From Chlamydoabsidia padenii (lineage: Eukaryota > Mucoromycota > Mucoromycetes > Mucorales > Cunninghamellaceae), in NCBI GenBank assembly GCA_025330725.1, contig JAIWND010000004.1:372001-436000 (forward strand): a stretch of 64,000 nt of DNA, read 5' to 3'. Positions 35,682 to 46,208 of the stretch are shown piece after piece; position 1 is the stretch's first letter; every line of letters starts with the position of its first letter. The notes beneath the pieces are model-generated. The model saw nothing but the letters and a program-made list of their open reading frames with translations, was not told where the DNA came from and made no database searches. The position numbers and the translations under genes were made by a program.

Positions 35682-35840
35682 CAGTGTTTCCGCAGTTAGT
35701 TGTCGCACGTTTTGAAATCGGTGTCGCACATGAAAAAAACAGATGTCAGATTTCCAAAAAACAGATGACGAGATTTTTTTGATCAACTTGTAGTTTTGGT
35801 TTTGACTTGTCGCCAAATCAGTTGTCGGGGTATCCTAGCA
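35682..35840 (+). repeat. left terminal inverted repeat
   Basis: Outer ~30 bp pair with the right end with few mismatches; an extra ~60 bp (about 35710-35770) interrupts the match before the inner TTTGACTTGTCGCC block resumes. Confidence 0.75.
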
Positions 35841-35861
35841 CCTACCACCTACCACCTAATG

Positions 35862-35899
<38 letters not shown>

Positions 35900-36227
35900 T
35901 AAAAAGACAAAGGTACAAAAAAGGTTTATTGGGTATAAACATAAAAATATCAAATCAAATCATATCATCTACAAAAAAAGATAAACTAAACGATACTAAA
36001 TAGCATTTCCATTGAGACAATCATCAAAGCGGGTGATGGAATGGAGTCACCATATTGCATGCGTCGGATATCCTTGAAGATAGCGCGCCAAAGTCAGTCA
36101 TTCCACATTGGACCAGAATTGAACGATTGGATTGAATTTGGAAGATTAAGGAGGGAGGCAAAGTATCCACGGTCCACCAGTAAGTGATTGTTGAATGTTT
36201 TTTGATTGCTGTATTGGTGCAGTTTCA

Positions 36228-36572
36228 TCAAGCCATTTTTCTTATACATTTACGTCTTCGTACATCCTAAGACAAGGAAATAAGAAGTGAAAAGGAGTAT
36301 AAACTATCATCATACTATTATTTAGACTTACATTGATAATGCGGCAAAAAGTGGGAGTTGATAAGGCAAAACCATGTTTTCGTAGTTGAGCTTCATAAAT
36401 AGCCAAAGACCATGATCGAATAGTGGCGTTTCGAATCCAGGGTATCTGTTCCATGTTGACCACCATTTTTGTTCCGTTGCTGTGCAAAGAAGAAGAAAAA
36501 ACATCAATGTCTACATACATTCTTCACACCATCAACCAGGCCTTCTTTTTCTTACCACAAATTTATCATCAT
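36228..36572 (-). CDS. small spliced protein inside the Tc1-like element
   Basis: Three exons (36572-36556, 36479-36332, 36266-36228) give 67 residues with good GT-AG sites and a single frame. The protein contains IRSWSLAIYEAQLRKHGF followed by ALSTPTFCRIINDVRRRKC; the second part has the spacing of a helix-turn-helix recognition helix (compare S-x-S-T-V-x-R-I-L in Tc1-type DNA-binding domains). It may be the remnant DNA-binding domain of a transposase. An upstream start within a further exon (MESKQNNELSSWQSWQ, about 36870) cannot be excluded. Expression is not shown. Confidence 0.35.
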
Positions 36573-37084
36573 GTTGACTTGTCTATTGCTAGTCCATAAA
36601 AAAGAAAAAAAGAGCAAGTGCTTTATCATCATAATATAACCAGTATATACCTATTTTTTTTTTTTTACCTTTGAGAGTGAGAGAGAGGGAAAGAGAGAAA
36701 TATGGCACCATTTTCCAAAGACACATCCAGGACAGGGCTAAAGTATCTATACCACCGAGAGGATGTCAAAAAAGCAGATATAAAAAAAAAGATGGCGATT
36801 TATATTTTTTCAGTTACCTGCCAAGACTGCCAAGAGGATAATTCATTGTTTTGCTTGGATTCCATTGGTCAAAGGAAGAAGAGTCGCAAAAACAGAGATC
36901 TATTGAAAAAGAAATCAATTATTTTCAGTCACATTTCCAGCATAGAATCACCTTGCAGTAGTCTTGTTGTCAGCGTTGTTTCCAGTATCTGAGAGAAATC
37001 CTATAGATATAAAAATAATAAACGCAGTGAGTAATTGTTCGTGATATAATACCAACCTTAATAAAGACTAGATTGAAAGTCGCG

Positions 37085-37516
37085 TATCTTTTCAGCATCC
37101 GGCGAGAGGTCATCAAGAATATATCTAAATATATCTTACTAACAACTGGACAGATTGATCACAACAAGGGTAGTTGTTTAGCATCCAAGATAAATGGAGA
37201 CAGCCTATGTCTAGCCTTCCAAAGCCCTTCAGCTAGCGATAGACTGTTTAACCTTCTTTATCAGTAAAGTCTCCATATAATGACGACGATTTTCAATCCC
37301 GTTATGACCAAGATATCTTTTCAGCATCCGGCGAGAGGTCATCAAGAATATATCTAAATATATCTTACTAACAACTGGACAGATTGATCACAACAAGGGT
37401 AGTTGTTTAGCATTCAAGATAAATGGAGACAGCCTATGTCTAGCCTTCCAAAGCCCTTCAGCTAGCGATAGACTGTTTAACCTTCTTTATCAGTAAAGTC
37501 TCCATATAATGACGAT
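37085..37516 (+). repeat. two ~203-bp direct copies
   Basis: 37085-37287 and 37314-37516 are almost identical over about 200 bp (one clear difference, CATCCAAG against CATTCAAG), separated by about 26 bp containing TTTTCAATCCCG. They lie between the small gene and the right end of the inverted-repeat element. Confidence 0.85.
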
Positions 37517-37584
37517 CATAACGTTATCTTCAACAAAAAAAAAAACCCCAATGCTTAAAAATATTTAAGTCACACATTCATTTC

Positions 37585-37671
37585 AACCCCCGACAACTGA
37601 TTTGGCGACAAGTCAAAACCAAAGGGCGACAAGTTGATCAAAATGTGCGACAAGTAATTCTGGAAACACTG
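37585..37671 (-). repeat. right terminal inverted repeat
   Basis: Three spaced copies of GGCGACAAG/TGCGACAAG precede the CACTG terminus; the block is the inverse of the left end. Confidence 0.75.
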
Positions 37672-37673
37672 TA

Positions 37674-38119
37674 CTTTTTGTGTGTCTCAAAAAAGAAATT
37701 AGCGACGTCATGTGCTGCATCCTGTGTCAATCATTTGGGTCTTTCCTTCATATGCTATTTCGTTTGTGTGAGAGTAGGGCTTGAAAGAGACAGCCCCTAA
37801 TGTCACATCCAAAACCACTCAGTCGGAAAACTCCGCTCAGGGGAAAAACGTTTGAGACAAGTTCGGTCGACTTGCCGTATTAAGACCATTCTTAAAACCA
37901 GACTGTCAGTTGAGGTATGAACTGCCTCCTGCAATTCATATTTACCAGTGATTAAGATGTTGACGGATAAGGAGGAACAATCGGGTCAAGTGAAACGAAA
38001 AGTACACTTCCGGCTTGATCCCCGGAAAAAAAAAAAAAAAAAAAAAGGCAGATAAAGTTACAAAAGAACAAAAGGTAAACTCTTTCAATCTTTCCTTTTT
38101 TTTTTTTATAGTTACCCAC
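37674..38119. promoter_or_regulatory. upstream region and probable 5' UTR intron of the permease gene
   Basis: Contains A21 at 38026-38046. A GT donor at about 38076 (AAAAGGTAAAC) and acceptor TTTATAG at about 38111 suggest a 5'-UTR intron; an upstream short frame MLTDKEEQSGQV (about 37962) ends at a stop after the A-run and would be an upstream ORF. No other gene seen. Confidence 0.4.
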
Positions 38120-38983
38120 ATGGAAATGAAAGAAGAACCAAAGAACGAAGTGACTCAATCATCATTGTCATTGAACCAAATGGATAATCTGGCTCCATTG
38201 GCTGTAGGAGGTTAGATCGCACCTCTATCTTCTTATTTTGAAATCCCGCTCACGTCTACCTTTTTTGTCACAGATCAAAAATTACAACGCCATATAGGCT
38301 ACTTTAGTGGGACAGCCATGAATGGTAGGATCGAAATCATCATGAATGAAAGTACAAGATACTGATAATGATGATGATTGATAGTGGGCGAAATCATTGG
38401 ATCAGGTATCTTCACAAACCCTTCGTTCATTCTCAAGAACACAGGCTCTGGTGGCATGATGCTTGTCCTATGGGCCATGGGGGCTCTGACCAGTGTGGCT
38501 GGACTAATGACTTTTCTTGAGTTGGGAACAATGGTAATAGCATTCTAGATAAAGTGATAATACGATTCTCATTTTCTATCAGCTTCCTCGTAGTGGTAAA
38601 AAGTCGATCCTATGCATGCTTAACCTTTTTGGTAGGCTGATCTTTTTTTTTTTTTTTTTTTTTTGTATAGGAGGCGAGAAGACATATATTGGATATATCT
38701 ATCCTAACCCAAAACAGTTGTTGTCTTTTCTTTTTATGATTTTTGGGGGGATCTGTTGTAGGTGCGGAGCCTTGGCCCAGGTAAAGAAAAGAAAAGAAAA
38801 GCGGGGTGTGAAAATGCATGAATTTTCAAAAATGGTACTGTTAACTCGCAAATCATTCTCAGGGGTCCATTGTTTTTGGTGATAACATTGTGTATGCTAT
38901 TTATGGTGGCAAAGAACATAATGAATGGGCATCTCGTGGATTCGGTGGTAAGAAATGTAGCAAAATGATTGTTCTCCTTGCTC

Positions 38984-39034
<51 letters not shown>

Positions 39035-40547
39035 TGCCTAGTCTTCTGTATCACTTTTTGGGTTGTTGTCAACATCCTATCAGCAAAGGTATTCCATCTT
39101 TTCCATCTTTTCCTTCGCCGAGCTGATTCTTTTTATTTTATTTTATCCTAGAGTTCGATAAAGTTCAATAATCTTTTTACTGCGTTGAAGATCGCATTGT
39201 TACTATTACTTATCTGGGTCGGATTCGTCGGCTTGGCGGGTAAGCTTCCAGATCAGCCTCACCTAGACGACAATTTCTCCTTTCAAGGCACAGTACAAAA
39301 CGCTGGATCTTATGCTAGTGCACTTTATTTTGTCATCTACTCTTATAGTGGGTACTATAATCTCCAGCGGGTGACTGATGAGCTAATCAACCCCCTTGTC
39401 AACCTCCCACGCTGTGGGGCCACATCGATTGTGTTTGCTGCTACTCTCTATCTTTTGGCCAATTGTGCTTATTTAGCTGTTTTGCCCGTGGAAGTCATAA
39501 AGTCGGCTAAGCTTACTGTGGCAGCTAATTTGTAAGTTGACATCTTATACTGAGAAAAAAAGAAAAAAGAACAATAGTGCTCATTCTTTTTATTTTGCAT
39601 GAATTTCGGGGTTCAGATTCAATAAGGCTTTTGGTGGGGTTTTCGGATCTCGCGTGCTTCCTGTATTTGTTGGCCTATCTTCGTTTGGTTCTGTGGGTGT
39701 AAGTGTAGTCTGTTACAACATCTTTCAGATAATGAATGCTAATGCTCTTTTTTTTTTATAACTTGTCTAGGTCATTATCTATTCATCCTCCAGAGTGATC
39801 TTAGAATTTGCCCGCGAAGGACATTTGCCGTTTGATAGATTATTCAGCAAAGTCCATCCGGTGTTACAGACCCCCGTTCGCGGTCTCTTGTTACTATATG
39901 CTATTTCCCTGATCTTCTTGTTAGGTCCTCCTCCTGGAACCGTATTTGAATTCATTATGGCATTCAACAGCTATGGAGAATATCTTTTCGGTAGGCTTTC
40001 AAAAAAAAAAAAAAAAGGAATATATAAATGTAAGAAAGAAGCGCTGATTAACGTGATTCATGCAGCGGCATTATGCGCTGTGGGTATTTTTGTACTCCGA
40101 CGAAGGGAGCCTCAACTTCCTCGACCGATTCGTGCCCCTGCTATGGTCGTATTATTCTTCATTTCCGTTTGCTTGTTTACAACTGTTTTTGTGTTTATTC
40201 CTCCCACGCAGCCTCCTATTGCATATCCGTATTATGGTAAGTCCTTTGCTAGATCATTCTTTTTTCTGACCTTACTAACTACGTGGCGATCAAGTGCCTT
40301 ATGTTTGCTGGATAGGATTTGCCTTTCTCTGTGTCATTCCTTGGGTAAAGCCAAAAAAAAAAAAAAAAATGGCAAGAAGGATAGAGCTAATAGAATTAAA
40401 TTGTCGTTTATGATATGATAGTACATCAAAATGGTCGTGCACAGTGGGCTTGAGAACTCTTATAACAATGAAATCAGAAAAATGGGACAACATGATCTTT
40501 GTGGAGAAGTATTTGAAAAAGTAGAAGTTTCTATTGAGGATAAATAG
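38120..40547 (+). CDS. LAT-type amino-acid permease (SLC7/Mup1-like)
   Basis: Thirteen exons (38120-38210, 38274-38324, 38385-38533, 38583-38595, 38671-38780, 38863-38947, 39042-39088, 39152-39531, 39617-39698, 39771-39990, 40066-40236, 40295-40344, 40422-40547), 524 residues. Polytopic membrane protein; the first transmembrane helix carries VGEIIGSGIFTNPSFIL, the consensus substrate helix of the LAT branch of the APC family, followed by GALTSVAGLMTFLELGTMLPRSGGEKTYI. Later segments include YSYSGYYNLQRVTDEL and SSSRVILEFAREGHLP. Expected to have 12 helices. Likely imports neutral or sulfur amino acids (Mup1-like; substrate is inference). Exon 4 is 13 nt. Introns carry long T-runs (38643-38664, 38987-39033). 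AAATCCCGC lies in intron 1 at 38241. Confidence 0.92.
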
Positions 40548-40659
40548 CTGAAACAACCCAAATATATAATTATCTTTCAGAGAAAAGAACGAGTGACATT
40601 TTTAAAAAGGAAATCAATGATTCACAGATAAGACCAAACTTCATTTTCAAACCCCGTTT

Positions 40660-40830
40660 ACCCTTGATTCTTTAGTCATGGAGAGCACTACTCGCTCAAT
40701 GGCAAACAGATGCTAATGATTAAAGTGGCGATGTGAATACTATGGCATATTTCCAACATACTTTACCGCAAAAGCCAGGCACCAAGATCCTTGTGTCAGT
40801 CTGTCTTGACTTGCGATGACTTTTATCTGT
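40660..40830 (-). repeat. diverged copy of the ~238-bp repeat
   Basis: Contains CTCGCTCAATGGCAAACAGA, GATTAAAGTGGCGATGTG and GCATATTTCCAACA, and ends CTTGCGATGACTTTTATCTG, a variant tail otherwise seen only near 62.46 kb. Confidence 0.7.
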
Positions 40831-40837
40831 CATTTGT

Positions 40838-41497
40838 AGAAAAAAGTTTGGGCAGAAAGTTGGGCATAGAAATCAGGCCAACTTGGTTGAAAAGGCTTTG
40901 GATTTTTTTTTTCACAGGCGAATTGCGGGCGGCACAGGCCAGTTGGGCAGGAGAAAATTGGGCAGATAGCTGGCCTGAACTCTACGGTCAGTTGGGCAAA
41001 AAAAAGTTGGGCAGAAGGTTAGCCTGAATTCCACAGCCAGTTGGGCAGAAAAAAGTTTGGGCGAAAAGTTAGCCTGAATTACACGGCTAGTTGGGCAGAT
41101 AGTTGGTCTGAACTCTACGGTCAGTTGGGCAGAAAAAAGTTGGGCAGAAAAAAGATTTGGCGGAAAGTTGGGCGTAGAAATCAAGCCAGTTGGGCAGGGA
41201 AAATGCTGGGCAGAAACTTGGGCTTAGAATTGAGGCCAGTTGGGCAGGAAAAATGCTGGGCAGAAATTTGGGCGTAGAATTCAGGCCAACTTGGGTGAAA
41301 AGACTTTGAATTTTTTCTTTTCACAGACGAATTGCGGGCGGCACAGGCCAGTTGGGCAGGAGAAAGTTGGGTAGATAGCTGGCCTGAACTCTACGGTCAG
41401 TTCGGCAGAAAAAAGTTGGACAGAAAGTTAGCCTGAATTCCACAGCCAGTTGGGCAGAAAAAAGTTTGGGCGAAAAGTTGGCCAGAATTTCACCGCC

Positions 41498-41500
<3 letters not shown>
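40838..41500 (+). repeat. GTTGGGCAG minisatellite with ~410-bp higher-order repeat
   Basis: Irregular array of units built on CAGTTGGGCAGAAAAAAG with G-rich and purine-rich variants. A higher-order copy exists: the segment from GAAAAGGCTTTGGATTTTTT (about 40889) through CACAGCCAGTTGGGCAGAAA recurs about 410 bp later (from about 41298). Open frames in it are a by-product of the repeat. Confidence 0.85.

Positions 41501-41536
<36 letters not shown>
41499..41536. repeat. poly(T) tract, ~38 bp
   Basis: Directly ends the minisatellite. Confidence 0.85.
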
Positions 41537-41537
<1 letters not shown>

Positions 41538-42619
41538 GGTGCACAGGTTCAAATGCCGCCAAGGCGCACATAAAAGGTGGAAGCGGAAGTGGTTCTTTCT
41601 CTTTCCATTATTCCATTCATACTTTTATGAAAGATCTTGTTACCGGTCATAGACACTACCAGGGTTTTAACATAACTCATGTAAGCATATTAAAACAAAC
41701 ATGACCATTTCCTTTGTGTCTCTAATTTTTTTTAAGGGGGGAACACACCCCACATTTTAGATGTCGGCACACACAGAAACTTGAAGCAAGTCAATCTCCA
41801 TCATCGATAAACCTAGCACTATTTGACATCTCCGAATAATAACAAGTCAATTCTCTTTATCCAATAATGAACAACAATAGACTGCTCCTTTATCCCTGGT
41901 ACAAAGGGTCTAATCTCTTCAGGATTCGACCTTCACCTTACAACAAGAGCAATCCAATCTTTATCCGCCTGGTTTTACAGTGATTCTGGAACACGGAATG
42001 CACATTATAATTGAATCATTCTATATATTCTGATTATCAAAACTTGTTTCCGTTTGAATGGGTGCGATCTTGTGATACTCTGGAAAAAGACAAACCTCGT
42101 ACAACATACTCGCGGTACATTAGATCAGCAGTATCAAGCACCCATATACCGATTTACTGTATGTCAACTCATCCTTTTTGTTTCCTATAGACCTAGGACA
42201 ATATGCAATGTATATAGACATGGCCAAAAAAGGTAAATAATTAAATCATGGTCTTGAGTTGTAAAGGGGGAGGAGCAAGTCTCCTTGATTCTCATCTTTT
42301 TGTTTTTGATAGGGCAATCATGGGCGACAAGGCAACATTCTAACGAAAAACATTGGCGACCTAGAATACTTTGATATATATTACTTTAATATAGATTACT
42401 TCAAAATACAAATAATAAAACATACTTTTGACTTCTTATGTGATTGTGATGTCGATTATGTACCCCTTTATTATGCAAATAGAAACAGGGAGGGACCCAA
42501 ACTCAAAAACACCGTCAACACCTTCCCCCTTTTACCCATTTTTCTTCTTCTTCTCTCTCTTTCTCTACATTTACTTATTATCTTTATCACATACAATAGA
42601 ATAGAAGACTAACTATGAC

Positions 42620-43333
42620 ATGGTTATTGATAATTTACAGGATGTATCAACACCGACGTTGCTCGCAGGTGGCAACGAAACCCTGACGGCAACTTCATGG
42701 ATATCCACCAATGATCTACAACAGCCCACCGATATGATTCATGCCTTACATCGAGACGAAAAAGAGCTACAGGTACTGGCAGTTGTATTATCCTTAACAG
42801 GTGGCCTGGTTTTATCGTTTTTACTGGGCGTGGGGATCTTTGTGTATTGGCATTGGCGGGCATGGAGAACGAGACAGCGCAAGAAACTCAGCAAGTTGAA
42901 AAATCCTGCGTCGACGTTTGAAACTCCATCACCCCCTTCGTCCCTCTTGACCATCCGAACTGACGCCAGAGAGGGATCGACTCATGATTTATCTCCTCCA
43001 CCAATCGCCTCGACTTCTTCATCATCGCCGGTACTTTTTTCTCCAACTAACGGAACCAACCCATCCTTCCATAGTGGGAAATATGATCGTCGTAACTCTT
43101 CTGATTTCGATATGACCAAGAGCATGCTAAATGATTCGGGTATTGATCGGCGCCATTCCTTTGGTCCCACCACTATTCTACCTGCTGATCCTTCTTCATC
43201 TTTTTCTTCTGCATCACCAATACCTACTGCCCCACCAGCCAAAGAATGTTTAGCCTCCTCCAATCAATCCTCCAACCAATTATCTACACTAGATCCACCT
43301 GACATTCCCCCACCCGCATATTCCCCGCATTAA
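42620..43333 (+). CDS. single-pass membrane protein with PPxY tail
   Basis: Single exon, 237 residues. Residues about 51-76 (QVLAVVLSLTGGLVLSFLLGVG...) form one transmembrane segment, preceded by a short Thr/Asn-rich outer part (N-E-T glycosylation site at about 19-21) and followed by a basic stop-transfer stretch RAWRTRQRKKLSKLK. The cytosolic tail is Ser/Pro-rich and ends with IPPPAYSPH, which contains a PPxY motif, a ligand for WW-domain ubiquitin ligases such as Rsp5. This organisation resembles small fungal cell-surface sensors or arrestin-like adaptors' targets, but I recognise no specific family. There is no clear signal peptide, so it may be a type III membrane protein. Start 42620 chosen for the in-frame ATG. 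Confidence 0.68.
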   Translation: MVIDNLQDVSTPTLLAGGNETLTATSWISTNDLQQPTDMIHALHRDEKELQVLAVVLSLTGGLVLSFLLGVGIFVYWHWRAWRTRQRKKLSKLKNPASTFETPSPPSSLLTIRTDAREGSTHDLSPPPIASTSSSSPVLFSPTNGTNPSFHSGKYDRRNSSDFDMTKSMLNDSGIDRRHSFGPTTILPADPSSSFSSASPIPTAPPAKECLASSNQSSNQLSTLDPPDIPPPAYSPH

Positions 43334-43391
43334 TAATAATAATAAAAACATAGCATAACTTTATTTGCAAGATACATAATGACTATTTTAT

Positions 43392-44122
43392 TTAAATACT
43401 GTGTTGCCGATGTGGCGATATCCGTTGTGTCAATTTCAAAAAGAGACGTCCTCCCCAAGACTTTATCGACGATGATGATTTAGTAGATCCTGTTGTCGAA
43501 GAGTAATATCGCTGATGTTGTTTCCAGTCGTTGTTATTGATTCTGTGTTTCTTTTTGCTGCCATAAAGATCCAAATACAACCGTTGGCTACGATTGAGCG
43601 CCCCACGTCGTTTCTGTCGAATCAACCCAACAGCCTCCCTTGGTGATAATCCCAGCTCGATCAAGGCCAAGGCTACCAAGACAGGTGCGCGACCAAGACC
43701 AGCGACACAGTGTACAGCAATCGTAGGTGGAGCCATCCTATTTAACTGGTTTTTATGTTTTTCCACTAGACCCATCCATTCGTCCAATTTGGTTCTACTA
43801 GGCTACACACACACATACACACACAAAAGAAAAAGAGTAAGTGAGTTTAATTGAAGATGATAACAGTAAAAACACTTACCACACCACCATCTCGGAAGGG
43901 CAAATCCATAAAATCAAAGCCTTGTTCCAGCAAACTGTCTGCATCGTATGTTTCTTGACAACATCTTACGACTGTTGAGACGCCGTGTTGGCGCAAGGTG
44001 GTGATATAGAATGAGAGTGTGTTTTCCGTAGGGCAGTCCATGATGAGGAATCGAATAGGTACCTGCTCATGATGAATCACAGACACCATATGACCCAATG
44101 GAGGTGTTGGAGTAGTCGCCAT
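43392..44122 (-). CDS. PRL (protein tyrosine phosphatase type IVA)-like phosphatase
   Basis: Two exons on the minus strand (44122-43880, 43802-43392), 217 residues. The catalytic P-loop is HCVAGLGRAPV (Cys about 113, Arg about 119); Ala after the Arg instead of Ser/Thr is the PRL hallmark. The general-acid loop is LPFRDGG (Asp about 78), and VVRCCQETYD (about 51-60) carries the Cys pair region known from PRLs. PRLs regulate growth and magnesium transporters of the CNNM type. Canonical PRLs end in a prenylated CAAX box; here the C-terminus is basic and long (SKKKHRINNND ... HRQHSI) without CAAX, so membrane attachment would differ. Start 44122 chosen at the ATG of MATTPTPP. Confidence 0.86.
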
Positions 44123-46208
44123 AGTTGTAAACGAGTGATAGGAGTGTTGGGTATATGTACTAATGTCAATAGATGAGAAGTGTTCCAAGAATGTGATAAC
44201 CAATCAGAGCAAAGCAGAGCACGACACCAATACGTCAATGACAAGAGCCGTGCTGGGTATATAATAAACAAAAAGAAGAAAAAGGAATGGTGATTGGCAT
44301 TAAAAAGTAATAAAGAGAGAAACAAAGAAAAAAGAAGAAGAACGAAAAACGCTCAAATAAATGGAAACCGAAATTCAAAACCCGACATACACACGGAATT
44401 GAAAGGCGAACCACAGTGACGAAACATGGTTTCCCATTGATGTCAAGTCCTTTCATTGCCATTTATAACGAATATGTAGTTCCAACTGGTGGTTGATGGA
44501 TAATGTAATGAAGAAAAATTAGGGTCAATTGTAACACCAAGTCCAACTTTTACGTATTGACCCTTTGTTATCATTGTCTTTATTGGCTGGAAGGTTCACG
44601 GTCTCCAAGACATGAAGAGATACAATCACATGTAGATTCTTTTCCTTTTTTTTTTTAATACTCGGAAGCACAAAATGCCAATTGGAATCCATGATGCATT
44701 CTGCCGTCTCTTTTACGAATCAAAAATAGGCACTCTGCCAAAGGGTATCATCTGCTCAAGGAAATCGTGCTTCCGTAAAGGCAGGCGGTAAGAAAACCGG
44801 CATATAAAACTCTAGTTAAAGATCAATTCTTGTGCACGTTCGGTCATCAACATGCTTATAATCAACATGATCTGATACGTCCCATGGGCATACACTATGT
44901 AGTAAAGCTAGGTAGCTCCTATCTAAATAGAAGAGAAAGTTCTTTTTTCTAAACATTTGATATCATACCCATCACACACAAGTGAGCAATGACTCTAAAT
45001 TTGTTGACTTTTTTTTTTTTTTCATAACGTTCGATTGTTCACATTGAGGATTGGAAGGAAGAAGAAAAAAGAAAATTCATGCATGTTTTCAAACCCCGCC
45101 GACACATTGTCCTTCTGCCCTACCATTCCCTTTCCTTCTATTGCCTTTCAAGTAGAGCGTTGCCGGCGGATTCTGACAATACGTATATTTGATTGGTGTT
45201 GGGAGATAGGTTGTCGGCAAGCGGGGGACTCTTTTTTTTATGATGACTCGGAGATGGCACAATACGTGCAGTGCGTTTCAATGCTCGGCGGCATGCCTTG
45301 TATTTTTGTTTGATGTACTGAGAAAAAGTGCGTCGAGCAGGTGGTTTGTTTTCAGATGGTAACAATGGATTGGTTACTACAGCATAGATATTCATCTCTG
45401 TTAAAATGAAGAAAAGAAAGTGGGCCCATGTTGGGAAGGCATTTAAGGTCGAAAGTGAGAAAGCTCCGAGAAGATGTAATTGATATCGTATTTGCTTTAC
45501 AGAGTTATAACTATATCGTCTAACTTGATCCGATGCACTGAATTATCGCGTAACAATTTAATGGGTTGTGATATAGACCAAGCTTTTACGTGCATATCCT
45601 GACATTCATGCCCACTACACCTTCCATCAAGATAACAGTGTTAATTCTTTACCTTCAAGTATGTGTATATAGCTATATAAAAGTATACCTAATCACAAAC
45701 AAAAAAGAACCCAAGACAGCCTACAATAAAGGCATAGCATCAAGTCATTCAATAAGGAAGTCAGCCAACCAAGAAGAAGAGTTATGCGTACATACCGGAG
45801 CATATCGAGTACCCTATGGCCTTGGGTAATACCCCGATTGATGTCTTGAATGCACTCACAACACAGAGTAAAGATGATTTAATCATGGACTTTTTTGTCG
45901 TGTATATTATGGTGAAAAGACTTTGGATTTTTTTTTCCAAACGTGAATTGCTCGTCGTGTAGACTAGATCTGACCACGAAAGAAAATTTGCCAAACGGAG
46001 ACTTTCATGCAGGATCGGATTTGTATTTAAATCCCGATTCTGCTCAAAGGATTATGTTGGAGGCCAACTCTCGGAGTGTGGAATTGGGTATTTACCTCTG
46101 TATTATTGGAAACCCCGACAGACGGAGTTCTTCGATAAACAAGCTTTTGATTTTTTGACGCTTCTTTTTCTTCTTTACCATTATTACGCGCCTCTCGATT
46201 ACACCATC
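44123..46208. other. intergenic, with one possible small ORF
   Basis: About 2 kb between the PRL-like gene and MED27. A minus-strand frame at 45395-45138 reads 85 codons from ATG (MNIYAVVTNPLL...YIKQKYKACRRALKR) without known relatives. AAATCCCGA at 46029 lies about 180 bp upstream of MED27. 45908-45950 (GAAAAGACTTTGGATTTTTT...) matches the minisatellite flank at 40.9 kb. No other feature. Confidence 0.45.

Larger units (their letters stand above)
35680..37673. mobile_element. Tc1-like inverted-repeat element (TA target duplication)
   Basis: Element of 1990 bp at 35682-37671, flanked by TA on both sides (35680-35681 and 37672-37673). The left end reads CAGTGTTTCC...TTGTCGCAC and the right end is its inverse, GTGCGACAAG...GGAAACACTG. 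Inverted sequence continues inward: TTTTGACTTGTCGCCAAATC and CAGTTGTCGGGG are found at about 35799-35830 and, inverted, at 37588-37618. CAGTG termini plus TA duplication are those of Tc1/mariner DNA transposons. No full transposase is present, so it is probably non-autonomous. Inside are an A-run (35861-35897), a small spliced gene (36228-36572) and two ~203-bp direct copies (37085-37287, 37314-37516). Confidence 0.78.
40548..42614. other. repeat-rich intergenic region
   Basis: About 2 kb. Holds a repeat fragment (40660-40830), a minisatellite (40838-41500) and a T-run (41499-41536). Between 41540 and 42614 no domain is seen. A possible 24-residue spliced ORF (42220-42232, 42313-42374; MAKKGQSWATRQHSNEKHWR...) has clean splice sites but no known relative. 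Confidence 0.5.

Noticed and set aside
40838..41500. Open reading frames through the GTTGGGCAG array
   Set aside because: They follow from a repeat without stops in some frames, not from coding selection.
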